Source: Haemophilus sp.
GTDB taxonomy: Bacteria; Pseudomonadota; Gammaproteobacteria; Enterobacterales; Pasteurellaceae
Direction of reading: 5' to 3'
DNA length: 64,000 nt
Assembly (NCBI GenBank): GCA_019423025.1
Contig: JAHZCD010000001.1
Span: 310,001 to 374,000 of the forward strand
Position 1 is the stretch's first letter. Each line of letters starts with the position of its first letter. This document shows, in pieces, positions 51,052 through 59,987 of the stretch. The notes below the pieces were generated by a model. It was not told the origin of the DNA and searched no databases. It saw only the letters and a list, made by a program, of their open reading frames with translations. Position numbers and translations under genes: made by a program.

Positions 51052-52319
51052 ATGAAATTCGAAACAAAATGTCTCCATGCTGGTTATAGTCCTAAAAATG
51101 GAGAGCCGCGTGTTCAACCAATCGTACAAAGTACCACTTACACTTACGATTCAGCAGAAGAAATTGGCAAGTTATTTGATTTACAAGCAGCCGGTTATTT
51201 CTATACTCGCCTAGCAAACCCAACGACAAATGCTGCGGAAGAAAAAATCACGGCACTTGAAGGTGGTGTAGCAACAATGTGTACTGCTTCTGGTCAATCT
51301 GCGGTTTTCTATGCGATGTTGAATATTTTAGAAGCCGGCGATCATTTTATTTCCTCTTCTTATGTGTATGGCGGTACTTACAATTTATTTGCCCATACAT
51401 TCAAAAAAATGGGTATCGAAGTAACTTTTGTGGATCAAGATTTACCGCTTGAAGAACTCAAAAAAGCGATTCGTCCAAATACAAAAGCGGTTTTTGCTGA
51501 AACCATTGCGAACCCCGCTTTACGCGTGTTGGATATTGAAAAATTTGCTGCCTTAGCGAAAGCTGCAGAGGCGCCATTATTAGTTGATAACACCTTTGCT
51601 ACTCCCTATTTTTGTCGTCCAATCGAATTTGGGGCAAACGTGGTCATTCACAGCACATCTAAATATTTAGATGGTCATGCTATTGCCTTAGGTGGCTCAA
51701 TTACTGATGGTGGTAACTTTAATTGGAATAACGGCAAATATCCGCAATTAAGCACGCCAGATCAAACTTATCATGGTTTGGTTTACACAGAAACCTTCGG
51801 CCCTGCGGCTTATATTGTCAAAGCACGCGTGCAATTAATGCGTGATTTAGGTGCTACACCAGCTCCTCAAAATAGTTTCTTATTGAATGTAGGTATGGAA
51901 ACCCTTGCGCTTCGCATGCAACGTCATTATGAAAATGCACAGGCTGTAGCCGAGTTTCTAGAAAAACATCCGCAAGTTGTTAAAGTGAATTACCCTGGCT
52001 TACCAAGTTCGCCAGATTATGCCCTCAACAAAAATACTTACCGAACGGTTTGTGTGGCGTTATTTCCTTTGAGATTAAAGGTGACAAAGAAACCGCAGCA
52101 AAATGGTTAAACGCATTGCAAATGACCTCTCGTGAAGTACACGTAGCCGATATTCGTACTTGTGCATTACATCCAGCGACTTCAACGCACCGCCAATTAA
52201 GTGAAGCTGAATTAGAAAAAGCGGGGATTTCTGCAGGACTTATTCGCCTTTCTTGCGGTATTGAAAATATTCAAGATATTTTAGCTGACTTAGAGCAAGC
52301 ATTCGCAGCAGCAAAATAA
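51052..52319 (+). pseudogene. metY: O-acetylhomoserine sulfhydrylase (MetY family), broken by a one-base deletion
   Basis: The gene encodes a PLP enzyme of the Cys/Met-metabolism family that makes homocysteine from O-acetylhomoserine and sulfide. The first frame is open for 352 residues: FETKCLHAGYSPKNGEPRV, STTYTYDSAEEIGKLFDL and the PLP lysine in IHSTSKYLDGHA near residue 207. After YALNK (about 52030) it reads NTYRTVCVAL and stops. The expected continuation, KYLPNGLCGVISFEIKGDKE to the end (LADLEQAFAAAK, stop 52319), is intact in the +1 frame. Restoring one A in the A5 run at 52030-52034 gives a continuous 422-residue protein, the family length. Either a recent inactivation or a homopolymer sequencing error. 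It lies between dnaK and dnaJ. Confidence 0.85.
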
Positions 52320-52459
52320 GTCATAAATTAACGAATTTACCCTTGATATTTCTGACTTCGACATTATTTTTATTATTAGGTATGTTGTTAACGCAATACC
52401 ATACAATAACAAAATAAAATTTTTTAAATTTATATTTTTAAACGGAAAACGAAAACATT

Positions 52460-53596
52460 ATGGCAAAGAAAGATTATTACGACGTTCTTGGTGTTGAACG
52501 TGGTGCAGATGAAAAAGCAATTAAACGTGCTTACAAAAAACTCGCCATGCAATATCACCCTGATAGAACCAAAGGTGATAAAGCCAAAGAAGAAAAATTT
52601 AAAGAAATCCAAGAAGCCTATGAAATCCTAGGTGATAAAGAAAAACGTGCCGCTTACGATCAATACGGCCATGCAGCCTTTGAACAAGGCGGCATGGGAG
52701 GTGGTGGCTTCGGTGGCGGATTCAGCGGTGCTGATTTCGGCGATATTTTTGGTGATATGTTCGGCGATATCTTCGGCGGTGGCGGACGAGGCCGTCAGCG
52801 TGTTGTTCGCGGTGAAGATTTACGTTATGACATCCAAATTACGTTAGAAGAAGCCGTAAAAGGTACAACCAAAGACATCCAAATTAATACGCTTGCTCAC
52901 TGTGATAGCTGCGATGGTACTGGCGCAGAAAAAGGATCAAAAGTTGAGACATGCCCAAGCTGTCATGGTTCTGGTCGTGTTCGTCGCCAACAAGGCTTCT
53001 TCGTGACTGAAGCGATTTGTCCAACTTGTCATGGCTCGGGTAAGAAAATTGAAAAACCATGTAAAAGCTGCCATGGCGAAGGTCGTGTTCACAAGAAGAA
53101 AAACCTTTCCGTTAAAATCCCAGCAGGTGTGGATACAGGCAACCAATTACGTTTAAGCGGTGAAGGTGCAGCGGGCGAAAATGGTGCGCCAGCAGGTGAT
53201 TTATATGTGGTTATTCACGTTAAAGAACATCATATCTTTGAACGTGATGGCAATAACCTCTACTGCGAAGTGCCAATCAGTTTCTCAATGGCTGCATTAG
53301 GTGGTGAAATTGAAGTTCCAACCTTAGACGGTAAAGTGAAACTCAAAATTCCTGCAGAAACCCAAACAGGCAAACTCTTCCGTATGCGTGGTAAAGGGGT
53401 GAGCTCTACTCGTAGCGGCTACGCAGGCGATCTCATTTGTCGCGTAGTGATTGAAACACCGGTGAACTTAAATAAAGAACAAAAAGAATTATTAGAAAAA
53501 CTGGAAGAAAGTTTGAAAGGACAAAAGTCGCATAGTCCGAAATCTTCAAGCTTTTTAGACGGTGTGAAGAAATTCTTTGATAACTTAGGTAAGTAA
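52460..53596 (+). CDS. dnaJ: co-chaperone DnaJ (Hsp40)
   Basis: The 378-residue protein stimulates DnaK ATPase. The J domain (residues 4-70) has the HPD motif in QYHPDRTKG. The Gly/Phe-rich region follows (GGMGGGGFGGGFSGADFGDIFGDMFGD). Four zinc-finger repeats lie near residues 142-205: CDSCDGTG, CPSCHGSG, CPTCHGSG and CKSCHGEG. The C-terminal substrate domains are complete. It normally sits directly after dnaK; here a metY gene and about 1.6 kb intervene. I see no convincing sigma-32 promoter in 52320-52459, so its heat-shock control is open. Confidence 0.98.
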   Translation: MAKKDYYDVLGVERGADEKAIKRAYKKLAMQYHPDRTKGDKAKEEKFKEIQEAYEILGDKEKRAAYDQYGHAAFEQGGMGGGGFGGGFSGADFGDIFGDMFGDIFGGGGRGRQRVVRGEDLRYDIQITLEEAVKGTTKDIQINTLAHCDSCDGTGAEKGSKVETCPSCHGSGRVRRQQGFFVTEAICPTCHGSGKKIEKPCKSCHGEGRVHKKKNLSVKIPAGVDTGNQLRLSGEGAAGENGAPAGDLYVVIHVKEHHIFERDGNNLYCEVPISFSMAALGGEIEVPTLDGKVKLKIPAETQTGKLFRMRGKGVSSTRSGYAGDLICRVVIETPVNLNKEQKELLEKLEESLKGQKSHSPKSSSFLDGVKKFFDNLGK

Positions 53597-53605
53597 ACCT
53601 AAACA

Positions 53606-53652
53606 AAAAGTGTGGTCAATTTTAAAACTGTTTTGAAATTGACCGCACTTTT
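53606..53652. terminator. bidirectional terminator between dnaJ and modC with a degenerate uptake-word pair
   Basis: AAAAGTGTGGTCAATTT (53606-53622) and AAATTGACCGCACTTTT (53636-53652) form a 17-bp stem with one G-T pair. One arm is an exact uptake word and the other differs at one base. The flanking genes converge on it. Confidence 0.8.
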
Positions 53653-53655
53653 ACT

Positions 53656-54711
53656 TTATACGACTGAAATGGCTTTTATTTGCACATAAACATCCATGCC
53701 TTGAGCGAAATGCAATTCATTAAACGCCCATTTACTGATACTTGCCCAAACTTTATGCCCTTCCACCAACACCGCAATATCAATGCGATTCTCTTGCGGA
53801 ACGATTTGTACAATTTGCCCACGTAAGATATTACGAATACTCGTTTGTTCTGGCTTGCTGAGAGTGAGTGATACATCGGAACTATAAATACAGACGCGCA
53901 CTTTTTCATTCGCTTGATGATACACTTCGTTAATCCAAAGCTGTTGTTCGCCTAAAGAAAGTGCGGTCATTTTATAGGTTGGATTATGTAAATATACTGG
54001 CAACGCCAACACACTGCTCTGCTCCGACTCACCTTTCCAAGGGGCAAATAACGGACTGTTCCAGACATTTTCTAAGGTATCATAGGCTTTCACTTTGCCG
54101 TTTTCCATCAGCACAACGCGATCGGCCAAGCGTAATAATTCGTCCAAACTGTGCGTCACATATAAAATCGGCACATTAATTTCTTTAGATAAACTTTCCA
54201 GATATTGCATAAACTCACGTTTGCGAGGCACATCTAAAGCTGAAAGCGGTTCATCCATTAATAAAATATCAGGATCTGTTAATAAAGCTCGCCCAATCGC
54301 TACACGTTGTTTTTCGCCACCCGATAAAGTAAGCGGATAGCGTTTGAGCAACGGTTCAATACCAAGTAGCTGGACAATATAGTCAAAATCTTCACGACTG
54401 ACATGCTTCATGCCATAACGCAAATTACCTTTGACATTGTAATGCGGAAATAAACGAGCATCTTGGAATACATAACCAATTTTGCGTTGATGCACAGGGA
54501 GATTCTCACCGTTCTCCACATCGACCAAAGTGCGGTCATTTAAACGAATAAATCCTTGATCGGGATGGGTTAAACCACTCACTAAATTAATCAATGAGGT
54601 TTTACCCGAACCTGACAAACCAAAAATAGCCGTCACACCTTGAGTTGGCAATTGCAGATCCGCACGTAAGGTCAGGCGACCTAATTGTTGTTGTACATTA
54701 ATGTGTAGCAT
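53656..54711 (-). CDS. modC: molybdate ABC transporter ATP-binding protein ModC
   Basis: The 351-residue ATPase powers molybdate import. Walker A GLSGSGKTS lies near residue 35, signature LSGGEKQRVAIG near 131, Walker B ILLMDEPLSALD near 152 and the H-loop in VTHSLDE near 187. The C-terminal 65 residues form a Mop/TOBE domain (SIRNILRGQIVQIVPQENRID), the molybdate-binding regulatory module typical of ModC. The start overlaps the modB stop region by 14 bases (54698-54711), implying coupled translation. Confidence 0.97.
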   Translation of the reverse strand: MLHINVQQQLGRLTLRADLQLPTQGVTAIFGLSGSGKTSLINLVSGLTHPDQGFIRLNDRTLVDVENGENLPVHQRKIGYVFQDARLFPHYNVKGNLRYGMKHVSREDFDYIVQLLGIEPLLKRYPLTLSGGEKQRVAIGRALLTDPDILLMDEPLSALDVPRKREFMQYLESLSKEINVPILYVTHSLDELLRLADRVVLMENGKVKAYDTLENVWNSPLFAPWKGESEQSSVLALPVYLHNPTYKMTALSLGEQQLWINEVYHQANEKVRVCIYSSDVSLTLSKPEQTSIRNILRGQIVQIVPQENRIDIAVLVEGHKVWASISKWAFNELHFAQGMDVYVQIKAISVV

Positions 54712-55414
54712 CGCCCTGCCCCAATTTTTTCTGCATCCGTTTGCTCAATGCTTCGGAAAGCAATAAGGAAATTAATGAAAGGATCACCGCAAACAAGCAA
54801 AGTCGTGCAGTTTGTGCTTCCGCACCTGGCGTTTGGATAAATGAATACATCGCTAAAGGAATGGTTTGAGTTTCCCCCGCAATATTGGAAACGAAGGTAA
54901 TGGTTGCCCCGAATTCCCCTAAAGAGCGAGCAAAACCTAATACTAAACCCGCCAATACACCAGGGAGAGAAAGAGGTAATGTGATTGTAAAAAAGACTCG
55001 CCAAGGCGAAGCGCCAAGCGTTTGTGCAGCTTGCTCTAATTTAAAATCAATGCTTTCTAAGGAAAGACGAATTGCCCGCACAACCAATGGAAATGCCACC
55101 ACTGCAGAAGCTAATACCGCTCCCTTCCAACTAAAGCCAAAGGATACACCAAACCATTGATATAAATACTTGCCAATAAAACCATTACGCCCCATGGCAA
55201 CTAATAATAAATAACCAATTACCACTGGCGGTAACACCAAAGGCAGATGAATAATTCCTGTAATCAGTGACTTACCGTAGAATTCCTTACGAGCCAGTAA
55301 CCAAGCGATAAAAATTGCGAAGGGCAAACTCCAAAGCATAGAACTCAATGCGACACTCATGCTTAAGTGAATCGCATCCCATTCCATCGGGCTTAATTGA
55401 AACCAAGAGAGCAA
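54698..55414 (-). CDS. modB: molybdate ABC transporter permease ModB
   Basis: The 238-residue inner-membrane permease has about five or six helices. The cytoplasmic EAA loop is QAAQTLGASPWRVFFTITLPLSLPG near residues 131-155, the contact site for ModC. HLPLVLPPVVIGYLLL near 57 and ARSLGEFGATITFVSN near 165 are typical of ModB. It is 94 bases from modA, a gap occupied by a strong hairpin, and overlaps modC by 14 bases. Confidence 0.97.
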   Translation of the reverse strand: MLSWFQLSPMEWDAIHLSMSVALSSMLWSLPFAIFIAWLLARKEFYGKSLITGIIHLPLVLPPVVIGYLLLVAMGRNGFIGKYLYQWFGVSFGFSWKGAVLASAVVAFPLVVRAIRLSLESIDFKLEQAAQTLGASPWRVFFTITLPLSLPGVLAGLVLGFARSLGEFGATITFVSNIAGETQTIPLAMYSFIQTPGAEAQTARLCLFAVILSLISLLLSEALSKRMQKKLGQGDATH

Positions 55415-55466
55415 AATATTTCCTTGTGTATATATCGATATGACGAAATTTCTTTAGAGATAACAA

Positions 55467-55488
55467 AAAGGACAGTTTCCTGTCCTTT
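55467..55488 (-). terminator. hairpin between modA and modBC, terminator or attenuator
   Basis: AAAGGACAG (55467-55475), loop TTTC, and CTGTCCTTT (55480-55488) form a perfect 9-bp stem. On the minus strand TTGTTATC follows. It lies 20 bases past the modA stop and 53 before modB. Partial termination would favour the binding protein over the membrane parts. Confidence 0.75.
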
Positions 55489-55508
55489 CTTTATAAAGTC
55501 TGAGCTCA

Positions 55509-56270
55509 TTATTTCACAGAGAAACCATATTCAACAAATATTTTTTTCGCTGCGCTCGATTCTAAGTAGTTAAGGAAATCACGGGTATCCGCATTGTCAT
55601 GATCTTTTAAAATCGCGACTGGATATTCAACCGGTTTATAGCTATCTTTCGGGAATACACCTACTGCTTTCACGTCTTTACTCACTTTTGCATCAGTGCT
55701 ATACACGATACCATAAGGGGCTTCAGCGCGTTCAACTAAAGCTAACGCACCACGCACGTCTTTCGCACGCGCTAATTTATCTTTGACTTGATCCCATAAA
55801 TTCAATTTCGTTAATGATTCTTCTGCATATTGTCCTGCAGGAACATGCGCAGGATCACCCACGGACAAATAACTGTCTTTTAAGCCTTTAATCCATTCAC
55901 CTTTAGCAATATCCACTGAATTAACCGCACTTTTAGCCGGCGCAATTAACACTAATTCATTGCCTGCTAATACTTTTTCCGTTTCTTTTACAGTGAGATT
56001 TTTATCTGATAAATATTTCATCCATTTGTTGCTAGCTGAAATAAATAAGTCTGCAGGTGCACCTTCTTCAACTTGTTTTGCAAGGGTAGAAGAAGAAGCA
56101 AAAGAGAAAACGACGGTATTATTTGGCTTTTCAGTTTGGTATTGATCCGCAATTTGTTGTAACGCATCAGTCATTGAAGCTGCTGCAAACACAGTCACTT
56201 TTGCTGATGCCGCAAAAGATACGCCCATGCCTGCAATTAAAAGTGCGGTTGCAAATTTAGTTAATTTCAT
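55509..56270 (-). CDS. modA: molybdate-binding periplasmic protein ModA
   Basis: The 253-residue receptor delivers molybdate or tungstate to ModBC. A Sec signal peptide (KLTKFATALLIAGMGVSFAA, cut after ASA-K) precedes the mature protein. Ligand contacts are expected in VFAAASMTDALQ (first serine), FASSSTLAKQVEEGAPADLFIS near residue 53 and VGDPAHVPAGQYAEESL near 138. It starts behind GGAGATAAATA. An uptake word (56241-56249) encodes part of the signal peptide (ATAL). Confidence 0.97.
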   Translation of the reverse strand: MKLTKFATALLIAGMGVSFAASAKVTVFAAASMTDALQQIADQYQTEKPNNTVVFSFASSSTLAKQVEEGAPADLFISASNKWMKYLSDKNLTVKETEKVLAGNELVLIAPAKSAVNSVDIAKGEWIKGLKDSYLSVGDPAHVPAGQYAEESLTKLNLWDQVKDKLARAKDVRGALALVERAEAPYGIVYSTDAKVSKDVKAVGVFPKDSYKPVEYPVAILKDHDNADTRDFLNYLESSAAKKIFVEYGFSVK

Positions 56271-56292
56271 TATTTATCTCCTATATAAATGA

Positions 56293-56319
56293 AACTATAT
56301 ATAAAAAAATATACTACGA
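56293..56319 (-). promoter_or_regulatory. candidate ModE-binding region upstream of modA
   Basis: The AT-rich segment AACTATATATA...AATATACTACGA has CGTAGTATAT- and ATATATAG-like half sites on the minus strand, resembling ModE operators (CGTTATAT...ATAACG type), 23-50 bases before modA. The match is imperfect and based on memory of the E. coli site. It lies between divergent modA and modE. Confidence 0.4.
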
Positions 56320-56407
56320 TTAAATTATAACTTGAATTTTTAAATAAGCATACAGAAAAACTTAAAGATCAAGTAAAATAAGCAGAATTGTGTATTAGGA
56401 GGAGATG

Positions 56408-57175
56408 ATGAAACAAACTGAAATTTTACTGACGATCAAACTTCATCAAGAATTATTTATTGATCCAAAACGTGTTCGCCTCTTAAAAGAAATTAAAGAA
56501 TGTGGCTCAATCAACCAAGCGGCCAAAAACGCTAAAGTGAGCTATAAAAGTGCTTGGGATCACCTTGAGGCAATGAATAAAATCAGCCCCAAACCGCTTT
56601 TAGAACGTAATATCGGTGGGAAAAATGGGGGCGGTACTTCATTAACCACTTATGCTGAGCGCTTGCTGCAGCTTTATGATTTACTCGAACAAACACAAGA
56701 GCACGCATTCCATATTCTGCAAGATGAGACGATCCCGCTAAACAGCCTACTTTCAGCAACGGCAAAATTCTCCTTACAAAGTAGCGCGCGCAATCAATTT
56801 TTCGGGAAAGTGGCAAGCCAACATATTGTGGACTCCCGCTGCATTGTTGCAGTAAACATTCAGGATTTAGCTCATCCATTACATGTTTCAATCACAATGC
56901 GCAGTGCTGAGCGCCTCAGACTCATTACTGAAAAAGAAGTGATGGTCATGTTTAAAGCCCCTTGGGTGAAAATTAGCACCACCCCATTAGAAGAAAAAAA
57001 TAACCTTTTCCAAGCGACGATTCTTTCTATGCAGAATGAAGAAGCGATTTTGCAAATAAAGGATAGCTCAATTGAATTTTGTGCGAGTATTCATAGCAAA
57101 GATGGTTGGAAAGTGGGACAAGATGTGTGGTTACACGTGGATCCAGAACAGATCATTTTAGCAACATTGAAATAA
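56408..57175 (+). CDS. modE: molybdate-responsive regulator ModE
   Basis: The 255-residue dimeric regulator has an N-terminal winged helix-turn-helix (LKEIKECGSINQAAKNAKVSYKSAWDHLEAMN, residues 24-55, with a LysR-like look). Two C-terminal Mop domains follow, marked by SARNQFFGKV near residue 125. With molybdate it represses the modABC genes and can activate molybdoenzyme genes. Two adjacent ATGs occur; I choose the second (56408), five bases after AGGAGG, since the first (56405) is too close. It diverges from modA. A terminator pair of uptake words follows. Confidence 0.94.
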   Translation: MKQTEILLTIKLHQELFIDPKRVRLLKEIKECGSINQAAKNAKVSYKSAWDHLEAMNKISPKPLLERNIGGKNGGGTSLTTYAERLLQLYDLLEQTQEHAFHILQDETIPLNSLLSATAKFSLQSSARNQFFGKVASQHIVDSRCIVAVNIQDLAHPLHVSITMRSAERLRLITEKEVMVMFKAPWVKISTTPLEEKNNLFQATILSMQNEEAILQIKDSSIEFCASIHSKDGWKVGQDVWLHVDPEQIILATLK

Positions 57176-57184
57176 TCCTAGAAA

Positions 57185-57218
57185 AAAAAAGTGCGGTCAA
57201 AATTAACCGCACTTTTTT
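57185..57218. terminator. inverted uptake-word terminator between modE and yfbR
   Basis: AAAAAAGTGCGGT (57185-57197) and ACCGCACTTTTTT (57206-57218) form a perfect 13-bp stem with an 8-base loop and T-runs on both strands, fitting convergent transcription. Confidence 0.85.
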
Positions 57219-57226
57219 ATTTTCGC

Positions 57227-57820
57227 CTATAACGCGATCTCATCAATCGAACGCCCAAAACTCGGCAAAAAGACCTGTAAAAAATAATCCATTTCTTGAC
57301 TGTGCCATTGTTCCATTAAATTTTCTAAGCGTTTTTTCGCTGTTTTAAATTCATGGTTACCATGCTCTAATTCAAATTGAGCTTTAATATAGGCACAAAT
57401 CAAATCCGCTTGTTTTACTAAATGCTTTTCTTCAGGGCTAAATTGTTCACTGTCTAAATATGGCGCGAAGCTGTCTTGTAATTCTGTCGGAAGCAAACTA
57501 ATTAAATGCAATTCTGCAGCCGCTTCAATGTCTTTGTAAGCATGAGTAATTTCAGAATTGAAATACTTAATTGGGGTCGGCAAATCACCAGTAAAAATTT
57601 CAGAAGTATCATGATACATCGCCATCACTGCAATACGTTCAGGATTGACTTCACCACCAAAAAAGCGATTTTTAATAATGGCTAAAGCCTGTGCCACAAA
57701 AGCAACTTGCAGACTATGCTCTGCTAAGTTTTCCTTTTCAATATTGCGCATCAATGACCAACGCTGAATTAAACGAAGACGATCTAAACAGGCAAAAAAG
57801 TGACTCGTTTTAACTTCCAC
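57227..57820 (-). CDS. yfbR: 5'-deoxynucleotidase YfbR
   Basis: The 197-residue HD-domain enzyme removes the 5'-phosphate from deoxynucleoside monophosphates. Metal and phosphate residues lie in RNIEKENLAEHSLQVA (His of the first metal motif near residue 33) and in the HD pair of AMYHDTSEIFTGDLPTPIKY near 66. A later Asp in KQADLICAYI near 137 completes the site. It starts at GTG 57818-57820, seven bases after AGGA. It is last in an nrdR-ribD-degS-yfbR run. Confidence 0.92.
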   Translation of the reverse strand: MEVKTSHFFACLDRLRLIQRWSLMRNIEKENLAEHSLQVAFVAQALAIIKNRFFGGEVNPERIAVMAMYHDTSEIFTGDLPTPIKYFNSEITHAYKDIEAAAELHLISLLPTELQDSFAPYLDSEQFSPEEKHLVKQADLICAYIKAQFELEHGNHEFKTAKKRLENLMEQWHSQEMDYFLQVFLPSFGRSIDEIAL

Positions 57821-57829
57821 AAAATATCC

Positions 57830-58852
57830 TTAGTTAGATGGTAGCTCTTCAATAATCACGGGAAGATCGATAACGTTACCTAAGCGAGAAATTGTGACAA
57901 TAACTTCTGTATTCGGTTTAGTATCACTGATAATTTGCATCATTTCACGAATAGACAGATTATCTTGTTTATTTAAACGTAAAATCACATCCCCCACTTG
58001 AATACCTGCTTTTGCTGCGGGACTATTGGCTGTCACGCCAGTAATGACAATACCACCGTTTGAGTTAGAAGAAATTTCACTTTGAACACCAAAATAACCA
58101 CGAATCACACGACCATCGCGAATAATTTTATACAACACATCGTTTGCAATACTGATTGGAATCGCAAAATTTAACCCTTCTGCAATTTCATTGGCTGTTT
58201 TACCAATACTTAACGTGCTGATCCCCACTAATTCGCCCGCGGAGTTAATCAACGCACCGCCAGAGTTACCACGGTTAATTGATGCATCGGTTTGAATAAA
58301 GTTTTGACGACCTAAAGAATCCCCTACAGCACTACGCCCTACCGCACTGATAATCCCTTGGGATACACTTTGACCGAGGTTATACGGGTTACCAATAGCC
58401 AGAGCAATATCACCAACACGTACTTGGCGCTCTTTATTTTGTGGAATCGTGGAAAGATCGGTTGCTTTAATTTTTAGTACCGCAAGATCCGTTAAATTAT
58501 CCGAACCGATTAAATTCGCTTCATAAATATTGCCGTTTTGCAGTGCGACTACAATTTGATCGGCATTTTGGATAACGTGTTTATTGGTGAGAATATAACC
58601 GTCTTTCGTCATAATCACACCAGAACCTAAGTTATTTACCTGTAATTGATCGCTATCATTAATGCTGGCAGAAGAAAAAGATCGGTTGTAGACGTTCACG
58701 ACCGCAGGAGAAGCAATTCTCACAGCACTATTAAACGAAACGATATCATCAGCAGAGAAAAGGCTGCTGTTATTGAGTTTAGGAACGGCAAATAAAATAA
58801 CACCTGCCGCAGCAAGCCCCCAAAGGGCGGAGTGGAAAAGTTTTTTAAACAT
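57830..58852 (-). CDS. degS: inner-membrane serine protease DegS
   Basis: The 340-residue envelope-stress sensor starts the cleavage cascade that frees sigma-E by cutting RseA. An N-terminal anchor (ALWGLAAAGVILFAVP) precedes the trypsin-like domain. The triad is His in ILTNKHVIQNAD near residue 93, Asp in DNLTDLAVLKI near 123 and Ser in NRGNSGGALINS near 197. One C-terminal PDZ domain (residues 250-335) follows, with GIVITGVTANSPAAKAGIQVGD. A single PDZ and a membrane anchor distinguish it from DegP/DegQ. It starts four bases after the ribD stop. Confidence 0.94.
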   Translation of the reverse strand: MFKKLFHSALWGLAAAGVILFAVPKLNNSSLFSADDIVSFNSAVRIASPAVVNVYNRSFSSASINDSDQLQVNNLGSGVIMTKDGYILTNKHVIQNADQIVVALQNGNIYEANLIGSDNLTDLAVLKIKATDLSTIPQNKERQVRVGDIALAIGNPYNLGQSVSQGIISAVGRSAVGDSLGRQNFIQTDASINRGNSGGALINSAGELVGISTLSIGKTANEIAEGLNFAIPISIANDVLYKIIRDGRVIRGYFGVQSEISSNSNGGIVITGVTANSPAAKAGIQVGDVILRLNKQDNLSIREMMQIISDTKPNTEVIVTISRLGNVIDLPVIIEELPSN

Positions 58853-58855
58853 TTT

Positions 58856-59986
58856 TTATTCTTTTATTAATAAGTTAGGTAAATAACTGAGCTTTAAATC
58901 ATCCCCAATTCTTTCACATTCTTGCAGTTGCCACAATGGGGCATCCGCAAGTTTTTCCAAATGCGGGAGTTGGCATAATCCTCGAGCTTTATCCCCCAAG
59001 AGTTTTGGGGCGACATAAATGATTAATTCATCTACAGCATGTTGTTCAATCAAGCTACCCGCTAAATTAGCACCCGCTTCAACCCAAACGGAATTCACTT
59101 GTCTCTTGCCGAATTCTGTCATCAATAGATCAAAATCATAGTTTTCTGGCAGTAAAATTTGCTCACAAAAATCAGGGAATACAGACATATCTCGTGGAAT
59201 TGAACCCACAAGCCAAACTGGCGAATGGGTATGGAATAATTGATGGCTTGGTTGAACTCGATTTTTAGAATCTAAGATTATGCGAATAGGCTGACGCACG
59301 GTTTCTTCAGCATATTCCGCTTTTAAATCATCAGGGAATTGATTCCAACGCACATTCAAGCTTGGATCATCGGCTAACACGGTAGCACTTGTAGATAAAA
59401 GTGCGGTCGCTTTAGCTCTCATTTTTTGTACATCCGCACGAGCTGCATCACCTGTAATCCATTTGCTTTCACCGCTCGCCATGGCTGTTCGTCCATCTAA
59501 ACTCATGGCTAATTTCAGCTGCACATAAGGCTTACCGGTTCGCATACGTTTGAGAAAACCTTTATTTAAGGCTTCAGCTTGTTCATTCAATAAATTGACC
59601 GCACTTTGAATGCCTGCATCAGCTAGCATTTTCAGGCCCTTGCCTGCTACTTGCGGATTAGGATCTGCCATGGCGGCAACAACTCGACTGACCCCCGCTT
59701 CAATTAAACCTAATGCACAAGGCGGTGTGCGTCCATAATGAGAACAAGGTTCAAGCGTCACATAAGCGGTTGCGCCTTTCGCTTTCTCACCGGCATCGGC
59801 CAACGCCATTCGCTCTGCATGAGGCTGACCCGCTTTAAAATGAAACCCTTTCCCGACAATTTCACCGTTCTTAACTAACACACATCCTACGGATGGATTT
59901 GGCGCGGTGGTGTACTGCCCTTTTGCCGCAAGCTCAAGAGCCAGTTGCATAAATTTCACGTCATCAGGGGAAAAGGTGTCACTCAT
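58856..59986 (-). CDS. ribD: bifunctional riboflavin deaminase/reductase RibD
   Basis: The 376-residue enzyme performs the second and third steps of riboflavin synthesis. The N-terminal deaminase domain has the zinc motif PHAERMALADAG near residue 49 and the second ligands in TLEPCSHYGRTPPCALGL near 76-92. The C-terminal NADPH reductase domain begins near 145 (RMRTGKPYVQLKLAMSLDGRTA) and has SKWITGDAARADV. Other rib genes are not here and no FMN riboswitch is seen. It starts two bases after the nrdR stop, the common nrdR-ribD pair. Confidence 0.96.
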   Translation of the reverse strand: MSDTFSPDDVKFMQLALELAAKGQYTTAPNPSVGCVLVKNGEIVGKGFHFKAGQPHAERMALADAGEKAKGATAYVTLEPCSHYGRTPPCALGLIEAGVSRVVAAMADPNPQVAGKGLKMLADAGIQSAVNLLNEQAEALNKGFLKRMRTGKPYVQLKLAMSLDGRTAMASGESKWITGDAARADVQKMRAKATALLSTSATVLADDPSLNVRWNQFPDDLKAEYAEETVRQPIRIILDSKNRVQPSHQLFHTHSPVWLVGSIPRDMSVFPDFCEQILLPENYDFDLLMTEFGKRQVNSVWVEAGANLAGSLIEQHAVDELIIYVAPKLLGDKARGLCQLPHLEKLADAPLWQLQECERIGDDLKLSYLPNLLIKE

Positions 59987-59987
59987 A

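Noticed and set aside
52320..52459. Sigma-32 promoter for dnaJ (CTTGATA ... GACATTA)
   Set aside because: The spacing is only about ten bases and the -10 has two mismatches, well below the quality of the dnaK promoter.
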